A DNA stretch of 64,000 nucleotides. It comes from Sinorhizobium saheli (GTDB lineage Bacteria; Pseudomonadota; Alphaproteobacteria; Rhizobiales; Rhizobiaceae). Below, one piece after another: positions 9,613 through 19,233 of the stretch (positions within the stretch are counted from its first letter, which is position 1; the number at the start of each line of letters is the position of its first letter). Location of the stretch: contig NZ_LNQB01000067.1 of assembly GCF_001651875.1 (NCBI RefSeq), positions 1-64,000 of the forward strand, given 5' to 3'. The notes under the pieces are model-generated. The model ran no database searches and was not told the origin of the DNA. It was given only the letters and a program-made list of their open reading frames with translations. The position numbers and the translations under genes are program-made.

Positions 9613-10890
9613 TTACTGCGTCGCGCGCGCCTCGTTGATCTTGCGCACGTCGTCCTCCAGCACCTTGTAGGTTTCATCGAGCGACAATTCGCCGACGATC
9701 AGCTGGCTCACGCGCTGGACGATCTGCTGATAGAGCGCCGTGCCGCCCTTCTGGCGCTCGAAGTCGCGCGCGGCCTGCGGCACGTTCTTCTTGTTGTCGA
9801 GGAAGACGGCCATGGCCGCCTTGGCGTCGTCGCTCGAAAGCTTGTACTGCGGATCCTTGATCTCGGCGCCGGTGAGGATCACGTAGCTCTCCGCAATCTC
9901 GCGCTGAACCTTCTCGGAGCCGAGGAACTCGATGAACTCGGCGACCGCCTCGGGATGCTTCGTCCGCTTGAAGCCGACGATCGCGGTCGCACCCGGCATG
10001 GCATAGCATCCGGCCTCGCCGCAGGGGGCGTTAATCGCCGTCCAATCGAAGGCGTCGCCGATCTTGCTCTGGAACGGATTGACCATCCAGTTGCCCGCGA
10101 GATAGGTCACGACGTTGCCGTTGACGAATTCGTCGCCCATGTTCTTGTACTGCGAACCGCCGGCCGCGCCCCACATCTCCTTGGGGAAGCTGCCGTTCTC
10201 CGTCCAGGCATGGAGGTCGGCGATGTATTTCCTCGCCGCCTCGTCGGGGAAGCTGAACTTGCCGTCCTTGACATAGGTCGCGCCGTAGGAGAACGCCCCG
10301 CCGGAGAAGCGATGGCCCGAACGGTCCATGGTGAAGGGGATCTGGACACCGGTCGCCTTCGCCACCCGCGCCGAAGCCTCGACGATCTCCTTCAAGGTCG
10401 CCTTCGGCCCGGGCAGCGGCTCGCCGGCCTGCTCGAACAGGGTCTTGTTGACGAAGGGCAGGTTGAGCGTCTGCGACGCCACGTAGCCATTGATCGAATT
10501 CGGCTCGTTGATGCCCGGCAGGCGCAACTGCTCGAGGCTTTCGCCATGAAGCCGGGCGAAGGCGTCCGCGTCCTTCATGTAGGGGCGCATGTCGAGATAA
10601 TAGGGCGCGAGCTGCCAGTCGGTGATCTTGGCGAGGTCGGGCCCCTCGCCGACGGCGAGCTGCACCGGAAGCTGCTTGACGACGGCGTCGTAGCCGGAAG
10701 AGACGAAATTGACCTTTACGTCCGGATGGCTCGCTTCGAACTCCTTGGTGAGCTCGGCCATGCGCTGGACATAGCCCTGGTCGTCATCCGTGAACAGGAA
10801 CGTGATCGACTTGGTTTCGGCCTCAGCCGACGCCGCTCCGACCAGACCGGCAAATACAAGTGCACTTACGCCTGAGAAAAGCCTTGACAT
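9613..10890 (-). CDS. ABC sugar-binding protein (family 1)
   Basis: A 425-residue periplasmic solute-binding protein of the carbohydrate family 1 type. A signal peptide (SRLFSGVSALVFAGLVGAASAEA) is followed by the usual fold with a Trp-rich binding cleft (GNWMVNP) and the ending typical of the family. It should deliver an oligosaccharide to the permeases and ATPase encoded at 16058-19207. The gene is divergent from that operon and shares its operator region. The start is set at 10890 because GGGAGG lies 6 bases upstream of that ATG; an ATG at 10896 abuts the SD directly. By context the ligand is an unsaturated rhamnogalacturonan or pectin fragment. Confidence 0.87.
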   Translation of the reverse strand: MSRLFSGVSALVFAGLVGAASAEAETKSITFLFTDDDQGYVQRMAELTKEFEASHPDVKVNFVSSGYDAVVKQLPVQLAVGEGPDLAKITDWQLAPYYLDMRPYMKDADAFARLHGESLEQLRLPGINEPNSINGYVASQTLNLPFVNKTLFEQAGEPLPGPKATLKEIVEASARVAKATGVQIPFTMDRSGHRFSGGAFSYGATYVKDGKFSFPDEAARKYIADLHAWTENGSFPKEMWGAAGGSQYKNMGDEFVNGNVVTYLAGNWMVNPFQSKIGDAFDWTAINAPCGEAGCYAMPGATAIVGFKRTKHPEAVAEFIEFLGSEKVQREIAESYVILTGAEIKDPQYKLSSDDAKAAMAVFLDNKKNVPQAARDFERQKGGTALYQQIVQRVSQLIVGELSLDETYKVLEDDVRKINEARATQ

Positions 10891-10902
10891 GCACATCCTC
10901 CC

Positions 10903-10920
10903 TATGAAAACTTTTTCATA
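10903..10920. promoter_or_regulatory. Palindromic operator 1, probable LacI-family site
   Basis: TATGAAAACTTTTTCATA: two perfect 8-bp arms around CT, 13 nt upstream of the solute-binding protein start. It nearly matches the site at 11045. The LacI-family gene at 19234 is the obvious candidate regulator. Confidence 0.75.
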
Positions 10921-11044
10921 AACCGAACCGGAGCTCCTCTCCCAAATTCGATTTTCACTTTTTGCGACTTGACAACGAAAACGTCAAGCCGTTTGTTTTG
11001 CCGGAATTCGGCGAGCAAGCCTTCGGGCATGACTTCGCAAAGTT

Positions 11045-11062
11045 TACGAAAATATTTTCATA
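11045..11062. promoter_or_regulatory. Palindromic operator 2, probable LacI-family site
   Basis: TACGAAAATATTTTCATA: the same 8+2+8 design as operator 1 with one mismatched pair. It ends 20 nt before the start codon of the plus-strand operon. Centres of the two sites are 142 bp apart, suitable for looping or for separate control of the two divergent units. Confidence 0.75.
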
Positions 11063-11082
11063 AGATCGGCGGGAGGCGGTCT

Positions 11083-13605
11083 ATGAAGCGCAATTCCGCG
11101 ACGGATAAGGCCTCACCCGACCCGACCTATGAGGTCTCGAGGGGCGAGACGATCACCGCCTGGATCGTATCCGGCCTGATCCGCGCCGACTTTCCGGGCG
11201 TTGCGGCGCCGGCGGAGGATCGCGTCGATTATCGCTTCATCAACGGTTTCGTCGATGTGGGCGACCTCCCCTGCCGCAAGGCCTTCTGGGCCGGGATGGT
11301 CGGCCGGGCGATCGAGCCGGAAGGCGATTGGCCGGCGGCCCACCTGAACCTTCCGGGTGCCAACCGTCGCGTCGAGTTCACCGGCTTCTGGCATGTGCCG
11401 ACCCATATCCGGCGATGGCTGAAGGGCACGTTCCGGAGCGAAGCCCCCCGCAGGCTCCACCTCAGGCTCAGGACCTGCGGCGGCGTGCGCATCTGGGTGA
11501 ACGGCAGCGAGCAGGTCCGCTTCGAACCGTTCCGGCGCAATGTCGAGAGCACGTCGGACGTGAGGCTCGACCTTGCCGCCGGCGACAACCACATCCTGCT
11601 CCACACGGAAGATCTCGCCGAGCGCGACACGATCTGGTTCTTCGAGCTCGAGCTTCTGGACGAGGCGCCGCTCACCATCGTGCTGCCGGTCGCGCTCGAC
11701 CGCGACGAGGTCGGCCGGCTCGCCGCACTTGCCCGCGACGTGCGGCCGGGCCGTGACGTCTTCATCGGGGAGGCGCTGGAAATCGTCTTCGACGCGCCGC
11801 CCGGGAGCGACCTGCCCGTTTGCGTCGAGGTCTTCAGCCACGGCCACGACAGGGCCGTGCTGGCGCGGGCCGAGGCGACGCTCGGCGCGAGCCAAACCCG
11901 CCTCGCAATTCCCGGGACGCTCAGGCTTCCGGACGGTTATCACGGCGTCAGGCTGACGATCGGGTCGGGTGCGGGCACCGTTACGCGCATCATCGATGCG
12001 GCGTTCCTCAGCCGGCTTGCACCCGGCGCAATGGCCCCGACGCTCGCAGAGCGAAAGCGCGCGGCGCTCGCCTTCAGCGCGCGCCATGGCGCCGAGCGCA
12101 TCGGCCGGGCGCTCGCGATCGTCGCGACAGGCAGCGACGACACGGCCACCATCGAGCGGATCATTGCGGCGACCCTCCATTCGATCGACCGGCGCGAGGA
12201 TTGCTCGGACTTCGTCATGGTGCCGCTCCTGTGGCTCGCCCGCGGATATGGCGAGCACCTGGCGCCGGAAACGCTCGCGACGATCCGGCGCTCGGTCCTC
12301 GGTTACCGCTATTGGGTGGACGAACCGGGCAACGACGCCATGTGGTTCTGGAGCGAGAACCATGTGCTGTGCTTTCATGTCAGCCAGCTGCTCGCCGGCG
12401 CGCTCCTGCCGGATGCGGTCTTCGAGGCCTCGGGCAGGACCGGGCGGGAACAGGCGGCGCTGGCGACGGCGCGCCTGCATCGCTGGTTCGACGCGGTCGA
12501 GGCACACGGCCTCGCCGAATGGAACTCGGCCGCCTATTATCCGATCGATTTCATCGGCCTTCTCGCGCTCGAACATTGGGCTGAGGCGGAACTCGCCGAG
12601 CGCGCACGACGCCAGCTCGACCTGATCTTCGAAATGATCGCGCTGCACACGCTTGCCGGCGTGCCGGCGGGCTCGCAGGGGCGCGCCTATGACAAGGAAT
12701 TGCGCGCCGGCCCGCTGACCGAACTCGCCCCCTTCGCCGCGGTCGCCTTCGGCGAGGGCTGGCTGAACGGCGGCGTCGCATCACTGCCGATGTTCTGCTG
12801 CTCCAACTATGCCCCGCCGGCCGATCTCGTCCGCCTGGCGCGGCTCGAGCCGGGCCGCGCCATCGAAGCCCGCTACGCGCAGGGGCTCGATGCGGGAAGG
12901 CTCGTTCTCTTCAAGAACGAGGCGGCGCAGCTCTCGACCGTCGTCGACCACAAGACCGGTGTGAACGGCCATCAGCAGCATGTGGTGGATATCCGCCTCT
13001 CCGGTCACCCGATGGCGCGGCTGTGGGTGAACCATCCGGGCGAGGACGATCCCTGGGGCACGCAGCGGCCGTCCTACTGGGCGGGCAGCGGCATCCTTCC
13101 GCGCGTTGCGCAGCACCGGGACCTGGCGCTGATGGTCTTCGACACGCAGGACCATCGCAACGGCTGGACGCATGCCTATCTCGGGCGCGACGGCCTCGAC
13201 GAGGTCCTGATCGAGGCCGGGTGGCTGATCGTCCGCTCGGGCACGGGCTTTGCGGCCCTGCACTCGACCAACGGCCTCGCCATGGTCGAGACGGGCGCCA
13301 CCGCCGGACGGGAACTCCGCTCCGAAGGCCGGCGCTGCGGCTGGATCGCCGCCGTCGGCTGCGGCGACGGCGCCGATTTCGGCCGCTTCCGAAAGCGCGT
13401 CCTCGCCACCAGGGTCGCCTTCGACGCCGATCGGCTCCTGCTCTCGGTCGCGCCACCCAATCGGCCGGAGTTGCGGCTCGCCCATGACGGCGCCTTCTCG
13501 ATCGGCGAGCGGCCGCACGCCTTCGTTAACCGGCAGCCGACGCCGGAACTCACGTTCGACAGTACCGGTCCCGCCATTGGCGCGGACCCTCTCTTCTATT
13601 CATGA
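11083..13605 (+). CDS. Uncharacterised 840-residue carbohydrate-locus protein
   Basis: An 840-residue protein without a signal peptide, first in a pectin-degradation operon. The N-terminal third (to about residue 210) reads as beta-rich, with a jelly-roll-like stretch (LRTCGGVRIWVNGSEQVRFE) of the kind seen in galactose-binding or GH2-sandwich domains. The middle (about 310-640) is helix-rich with paired Trp/His motifs (WFWSENHVLCFH, EWNSAAYYPIDFIGL), recalling alpha/alpha-toroid lyases and hydrolases such as the heparinase-II/GH88 group. The C-terminal third is again beta-rich (LWVNHPGEDDPWG, then GSGILPRVAQH). I do not recognise the family; context suggests a cytoplasmic glycoside hydrolase or lyase acting on imported oligosaccharides. 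The start ATG follows GGGAGG by six bases. Confidence 0.75.
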   Translation: MKRNSATDKASPDPTYEVSRGETITAWIVSGLIRADFPGVAAPAEDRVDYRFINGFVDVGDLPCRKAFWAGMVGRAIEPEGDWPAAHLNLPGANRRVEFTGFWHVPTHIRRWLKGTFRSEAPRRLHLRLRTCGGVRIWVNGSEQVRFEPFRRNVESTSDVRLDLAAGDNHILLHTEDLAERDTIWFFELELLDEAPLTIVLPVALDRDEVGRLAALARDVRPGRDVFIGEALEIVFDAPPGSDLPVCVEVFSHGHDRAVLARAEATLGASQTRLAIPGTLRLPDGYHGVRLTIGSGAGTVTRIIDAAFLSRLAPGAMAPTLAERKRAALAFSARHGAERIGRALAIVATGSDDTATIERIIAATLHSIDRREDCSDFVMVPLLWLARGYGEHLAPETLATIRRSVLGYRYWVDEPGNDAMWFWSENHVLCFHVSQLLAGALLPDAVFEASGRTGREQAALATARLHRWFDAVEAHGLAEWNSAAYYPIDFIGLLALEHWAEAELAERARRQLDLIFEMIALHTLAGVPAGSQGRAYDKELRAGPLTELAPFAAVAFGEGWLNGGVASLPMFCCSNYAPPADLVRLARLEPGRAIEARYAQGLDAGRLVLFKNEAAQLSTVVDHKTGVNGHQQHVVDIRLSGHPMARLWVNHPGEDDPWGTQRPSYWAGSGILPRVAQHRDLALMVFDTQDHRNGWTHAYLGRDGLDEVLIEAGWLIVRSGTGFAALHSTNGLAMVETGATAGRELRSEGRRCGWIAAVGCGDGADFGRFRKRVLATRVAFDADRLLLSVAPPNRPELRLAHDGAFSIGERPHAFVNRQPTPELTFDSTGPAIGADPLFYS

Positions 13606-13618
13606 GTGGAACATCAAT

Positions 13619-14713
13619 ATGAACCGGATCACCATCGATCGATCCTCGCTCAAGACCACGGTCGACAAGGTCGCAGCCGCTTTCAGCCGCCTGAAGGGGA
13701 TCAAGGAAGGTCTGGCCGGCGTGAACGATGCCGGCGGCATCCAGTTCGACGAATGGGACTGGGAGGTCGGCGTCGGTCTCTACGGCTTCCTGCGCCGGGC
13801 GCTCGCCACGAACGACTGCAAGGCGCTCGACGAGCTCGTCGCCTGGTACGCCTGGCAGATCGAACGCGGCCTGCCGCCGCGCCAGATCAACAGCACCGCG
13901 CCGATGCTGCCGCTCGCCATCCTGACGGAACATGTCGACCGCCCGGATTTCCGCGCGCTCGTCGAGGACTGGGCGGACTGGCTCGTGCATCGCCTGCCGA
14001 AAACCGAGGACGGCGGCTTCCAGCATGTGGTGAAGGAGCGGCTGAACGACGGCGAACTCTGGGACGACACGCTGTTCATGGCCGGCCTCTTCCTCGCCCG
14101 CGCCGGCGTCATCTGCAATCGCCGGGACTGGACCGACGAGGCCGTCTACCAGTTCATGATCCACACCCGCTATCTTTCCGATCCGATCACCGGGCTCTGG
14201 TATCACGGCTGGACCTTCAACGGCCGCCACAACTTCGCCAAGGCCTTCTGGGCGCGCGGCAACGCCTGGATCACCGTCGCGATCCCCGAGCTTTTCGAAC
14301 TGGTGCCGTCGCTCGCCCCAAATGACCGGCGCTTCCTCGCCAACGTGCTCAAGAGCCAGGTCTGCGCGCTGAAGCGCCATCAGCGCGAGGACGGCATGTT
14401 CCACACGCTCGTCAACGATCCGACCTCGCCTCTCGAAACCTCCGCCACCGCGGGGATCGCCTACGGAATCCTGCGCGGCATCGAAGCCGGCATCCTCGAC
14501 AAGCAGGATCGGGTGCACGCCGACCGGGCGCTGATCGCCGTGCTCAGGCAGATCGACCGGGAAGGCGTCGTCCACGGCGTCTCCGACGGGACGCCCATGG
14601 GCCACGACCTCGACTTCTATCGGCGGATCCCCAACCTGCCGACGCCTTACGGCCAGGCACTGACCATGCTGCTGCTGATCGATGTCCTTTTCGAGGAGGA
14701 TGCTGAGGCGTGA
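13619..14713 (+). CDS. GH105/GH88 unsaturated rhamnogalacturonyl hydrolase (YteR-like)
   Basis: A 364-residue alpha/alpha-barrel hydrolase of the GH105/GH88 group, which hydrates and removes the 4,5-unsaturated galacturonic acid left at oligosaccharide ends by pectate and rhamnogalacturonan lyases. Seen in the sequence are QINSTAPMLP, the LWDDTLFMAG motif with the catalytic-region aspartate, and FWARGNAW, all characteristic. No signal peptide, so the substrate must be imported. It starts 14 nt after the previous gene and its stop overlaps the next start (GTGA). Confidence 0.88.
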   Translation: MNRITIDRSSLKTTVDKVAAAFSRLKGIKEGLAGVNDAGGIQFDEWDWEVGVGLYGFLRRALATNDCKALDELVAWYAWQIERGLPPRQINSTAPMLPLAILTEHVDRPDFRALVEDWADWLVHRLPKTEDGGFQHVVKERLNDGELWDDTLFMAGLFLARAGVICNRRDWTDEAVYQFMIHTRYLSDPITGLWYHGWTFNGRHNFAKAFWARGNAWITVAIPELFELVPSLAPNDRRFLANVLKSQVCALKRHQREDGMFHTLVNDPTSPLETSATAGIAYGILRGIEAGILDKQDRVHADRALIAVLRQIDREGVVHGVSDGTPMGHDLDFYRRIPNLPTPYGQALTMLLLIDVLFEEDAEA

Positions 14714-16044
14714 CCGGAGCACGGCAGATCGATATCGAGGCGACCGGGCGGGACGCGACCACCGCGATCCAGTCGGCGATCGACGAGATATCCGCCCACG
14801 GCGGCGGCCGCGTGTCGCTCCTTGCCGGCGAGCATGTGGCGGGCGGGCTCATCCTCAGGGGCGGCGTCGAGCTCAATCTCGGCCAAGGCGCGCTGCTGCG
14901 CCCCATTCCCGATTACGAGGCCTATCGCGAGACGACCGTCCGCGTCATCGCCGAAAAGTCAAACCGGGGCATGATCGTCGCGCGCGACGCCGAGAACGTG
15001 CGGATCACCGGCCCGGGCCGGATCGAGTCGGGCGGCGAGCATTTCATCACCGGCGACGATGCGAGCGTCGGCACCTTCGTGCCGGCAGAGTTCCGGCCGC
15101 GGGTCATCGTCCTTGAAGGATGCCGCAACCTCGTCCTCGACGGGTTTCGGGTCACCGGCTCGCCGATGTGGACCCTGCACCTCGCCGATTGCGAGGACAT
15201 CGTCATCCGCAATGTCACGATCGAAAACGACCGGCGGCTGCCGAACACGGACGGCATGGTGCTCGATGCCTGCCGCCGCGTGCTGGTCGAGGACTGCGCC
15301 ATCTCGACCGCCGACGACGGCATCTGCCTCAAGACCAGCGCCGGGCCCGACGGCAAGGCGATCGGGACCTGCGAGGATGTCACCGTCCGCCGCGCTTCCG
15401 TCTCGAGCCTGAGCTGCGCGCTGAAACTCGGGACGGAATCCTTCGGCGATTTCAACAATATCGTCTTCGAGGACTGCAGGGTGAGCCGCTCCAATCGCGG
15501 TCTCGGCCTCTTCTCGCGCGATGGCGGCCACATGAGAAACATCCGTTTCTCGCGGATCGAGGTCGATTGCCGCGAGACGCCCGACGGCTTCTGGGGCTCG
15601 GGCGAAGCGCTGACCGTGACCGTCGTCGACAGGCGCCCCGAACGGAGCGCCGGCGCGGTGGAGAACCTTCTGGTGGAGGAGATCACCGGCCGCATGGAGG
15701 GGGCGATCAATCTCGTCTGCGCGTCTCCTGCCGGCATTCGCAACGTCGCGTTCCGCGCGATCACGCTTGCGCAGGCGCCCGGACCGCTCGGCACCGGCCT
15801 GCGCTACGATCTGAGGCCGACCTTTGCCGATATCGCCCCGAGCGCCGAGTCGGAAGGCCGGGCCAATGCCTGGACGCGGGGCGCCGACGGCAGGATCGTC
15901 GGGCTTCTCGATTATCCGGGCGGCATGCCGGCGATCTTTTTGAAGGGCGTCGGGGACTTGTCCGCGCGGGACGTGGCGGTCAAGCGTCCGGCAATCCTGC
16001 CGGACGGGTGGAATGCGAAGGATATCGTCGAAGAATTGACCTGA
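14710..16044 (+). CDS. GH28 polygalacturonase-like protein
   Basis: A 444-residue right-handed beta-helix protein of the GH28 (polygalacturonase) type. Two catalytic motifs are visible: NTDG near residue 179 and ADDGICLK near 200. The usual Gly-His-Gly and Arg-Ile-Lys segments are altered: the corresponding stretch reads LSCALKLGTES, a pattern also seen in distant GH28 groups acting on rhamnogalacturonan. It has no signal peptide and is presumably an intracellular exo-acting enzyme. The GTG start overlaps the stop of the GH105 gene by 4 nt, so translation is coupled. Confidence 0.8.
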   Translation: MTGARQIDIEATGRDATTAIQSAIDEISAHGGGRVSLLAGEHVAGGLILRGGVELNLGQGALLRPIPDYEAYRETTVRVIAEKSNRGMIVARDAENVRITGPGRIESGGEHFITGDDASVGTFVPAEFRPRVIVLEGCRNLVLDGFRVTGSPMWTLHLADCEDIVIRNVTIENDRRLPNTDGMVLDACRRVLVEDCAISTADDGICLKTSAGPDGKAIGTCEDVTVRRASVSSLSCALKLGTESFGDFNNIVFEDCRVSRSNRGLGLFSRDGGHMRNIRFSRIEVDCRETPDGFWGSGEALTVTVVDRRPERSAGAVENLLVEEITGRMEGAINLVCASPAGIRNVAFRAITLAQAPGPLGTGLRYDLRPTFADIAPSAESEGRANAWTRGADGRIVGLLDYPGGMPAIFLKGVGDLSARDVAVKRPAILPDGWNAKDIVEELT

Positions 16045-16057
16045 CGGGAGCAGGGCG

Positions 16058-17155
<1,098 letters not shown>

Positions 17156-17156
17156 C

Positions 17157-18146
17157 ATGGCCGGGGCGACAGGTTTCGCGGATCGCGCGCTCGACCTTGC
17201 AATGGCCGTGGTCGAGGCGCCGATCAACGCCGTCGAGCGGCTGATCGGCAAGCGGCGGATGCCCTATCTTTTCCTGGCACCGAACCTCGTGCTCTTCGGC
17301 ATCTTCACCTTCCTGCCGATCGCGATCGCCGTCGGCTATGCCTTTACCGGCGGCACCGAGCTCCTAATCTCGAACCGCCCCTTCGTCGGCCTCGACAACT
17401 TCCGGACGCTTCTAAGCTGCGAAAGTTACCTCGTGCCGGGAAGCTGCGAGGAATCGCTCTTCTGGACGGCGATCTGGAACACGCTCTGGTTCGTCGGCTT
17501 CAATGTCGCGGCCACGCTTCTCGTCGCACTCGTCACGGCGCTGATCCTCGACCGCGCGATCGCCGCGCGCGGCTTCTTCCGGGCGATGTTCTTCTATCCG
17601 GTACTTCTGTCGCCGGTCGTCATCGGCCTCATCTGGAAGTGGTTCCTCGATCGCAACGGCCTGCTCAACGCCTTCCTGCAGATGCTCGGCGTGCCGCCGG
17701 AAATCTTCCTTCTCGAAGTCGGCTGGTCGCGCTTCTTCGTGGTCGTCGTCTCCGTCTGGTTCCACATGGGCTTCTACACGCTGATCCTGCTCGCCGGCCT
17801 GCAGGCGATCCCCAAGGATCTCTACGAGGCGGCGGCGATCGACGCCGCCACGCCGTCGCGCACCCTGTTGCGGATCACCCTGCCGCTCCTCGGCCCGAAC
17901 CTCATCGTCGTGCTGGTCCTCCTGATGATCAAGTCGGTGCAGATCTTCGACGAGGCCTGGGTGCTGACGAATGGCGGCGGACCGGGCACCGCCAATACCT
18001 TCCTCGTCCAGTATATCTACCAGATGGCCTTTGCCGGCGACCTGAGGCTCTACGGCCTCGCCTCGGCCGCCTCGGTCCTCATGGGGCTGGTGCTTCTGGT
18101 GCTCACCCTTGTCCAGTTGCGCCTCGGAAAAAAGGCGGAGTCCTGA
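17157..18146 (+). CDS. Sugar ABC transporter permease 1 (MalF/UgpA type)
   Basis: A 329-residue inner-membrane permease of the binding-protein-dependent type, with six or so helices and the EAA loop (LYEAAAIDAATPSRTLLRITLP) near residue 225 that docks the ATPase. The start at MAGATGFAD follows a GGGGGG stretch by nine bases and lies 1 nt after the ATPase gene. It pairs with the permease encoded next. Confidence 0.9.
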   Translation: MAGATGFADRALDLAMAVVEAPINAVERLIGKRRMPYLFLAPNLVLFGIFTFLPIAIAVGYAFTGGTELLISNRPFVGLDNFRTLLSCESYLVPGSCEESLFWTAIWNTLWFVGFNVAATLLVALVTALILDRAIAARGFFRAMFFYPVLLSPVVIGLIWKWFLDRNGLLNAFLQMLGVPPEIFLLEVGWSRFFVVVVSVWFHMGFYTLILLAGLQAIPKDLYEAAAIDAATPSRTLLRITLPLLGPNLIVVLVLLMIKSVQIFDEAWVLTNGGGPGTANTFLVQYIYQMAFAGDLRLYGLASAASVLMGLVLLVLTLVQLRLGKKAES

Positions 18147-18148
18147 TC

Positions 18149-19207
18149 ATGCACGGCACCTTCAGCGCCATCGGCTTCCTGACCCGCACCCGGCGCCCGG
18201 GCCGGATCGACATGACCGACATCCTCTCCTGGCTGTGGCTGGTCGGCGGCACGCTCGCCGTTCTCATCCCCGTCATCTGGGCCGGCCTGTCCTCGCTCAA
18301 GCCCGAGGCGGAGATCACCCGCTTCCCGCCGACGCTGCTGCCGCGCGCGGCGGTGCAGGTGGAGGTCCAGGGCTTCGACAAGCCCTTGAGCCTCTGGAAC
18401 GCGACGGTCGACGGCGAGGCCCGCGAGATGGCGATGGTCCGCCGCATCGGCCTCAAGGCGCAAATGGTCGACCCCAAGTATCCCGGCAAGCCCGTCAGCG
18501 TCGATACCCGGAGCATTTCGCCGGTGCAGCGGCTGACGGTGGCGACGGAGAACTACACGGACCCGCTGACCCGCTTCAACTTCCTGACCTTCCTCAAGAA
18601 TTCGGTCTTCGTCACCTTCGTCGCGACGCTTCTGACCCTCATCGTCAACGCGCTCGCGGCCTTCGCGCTCTCCAAATACCGCTTCCGCGGCGACACGGCG
18701 ATTTTCGTGCTGATCATCTCGACGCTGATGATCCCGCTGACCGTCGTCATGGTGCCGGCCTATCTCGTCGTCGTCGGCGTCGGCCTCGTCGACAATCTCT
18801 GGGGCGTGATCATCCCGACGGTCGCCTCGCCGACCGGCGTCTTCCTCTTGAGGCAATACATGCTGACGATCCCCGACGAGCTGATCGAAGCGGCACGGGT
18901 CGACGCGGCCAGCGAATTCCGCATCTTCTGGCGCATCGTCCTGCCGCTCACCGCCCCGGCGCTCGCCGTCCTGGCGATCTTTTCCGTGCTCTGGCGCTGG
19001 AACGACTTCCTCTGGCCCCTGATCGTGCTCAGCAGCCGCGAGAATTTTACGCTCCAGGTCGGCCTCAATGCCTTCCAGGGCGAGTTCTCCGTGCAATGGC
19101 ACTATATCCTCGCCATGACATTCCTGAGCCTCGTGCCGGTGACGCTGGTGTTCCTCTTCCTGCAGCGCTACATCACCACCGGCATCGCCGGGACGGGAAT
19201 GAAATAG
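18149..19207 (+). CDS. Sugar ABC transporter permease 2 (MalG/UgpE type)
   Basis: A 352-residue permease with the EAA loop as LIEAARVDAASEFRIFWRI near residue 248. Between the first and second helices there is an insert of about 110 residues (about 45-150) that should face the periplasm; many family members with pectic-sugar context carry such an insert. The start ATG follows GGCGGAG by eight bases and sits 2 nt after the previous stop. Confidence 0.88.
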   Translation: MHGTFSAIGFLTRTRRPGRIDMTDILSWLWLVGGTLAVLIPVIWAGLSSLKPEAEITRFPPTLLPRAAVQVEVQGFDKPLSLWNATVDGEAREMAMVRRIGLKAQMVDPKYPGKPVSVDTRSISPVQRLTVATENYTDPLTRFNFLTFLKNSVFVTFVATLLTLIVNALAAFALSKYRFRGDTAIFVLIISTLMIPLTVVMVPAYLVVVGVGLVDNLWGVIIPTVASPTGVFLLRQYMLTIPDELIEAARVDAASEFRIFWRIVLPLTAPALAVLAIFSVLWRWNDFLWPLIVLSSRENFTLQVGLNAFQGEFSVQWHYILAMTFLSLVPVTLVFLFLQRYITTGIAGTGMK

Positions 19208-19233
19208 GACTTGTCGAGGGGGTTCAACCTGCC

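Noticed and set aside
9598-10875. Long plus-strand frame across the solute-binding protein gene
   Set aside because: Antisense to a protein with a clear signal peptide and family features; no ribosome site.
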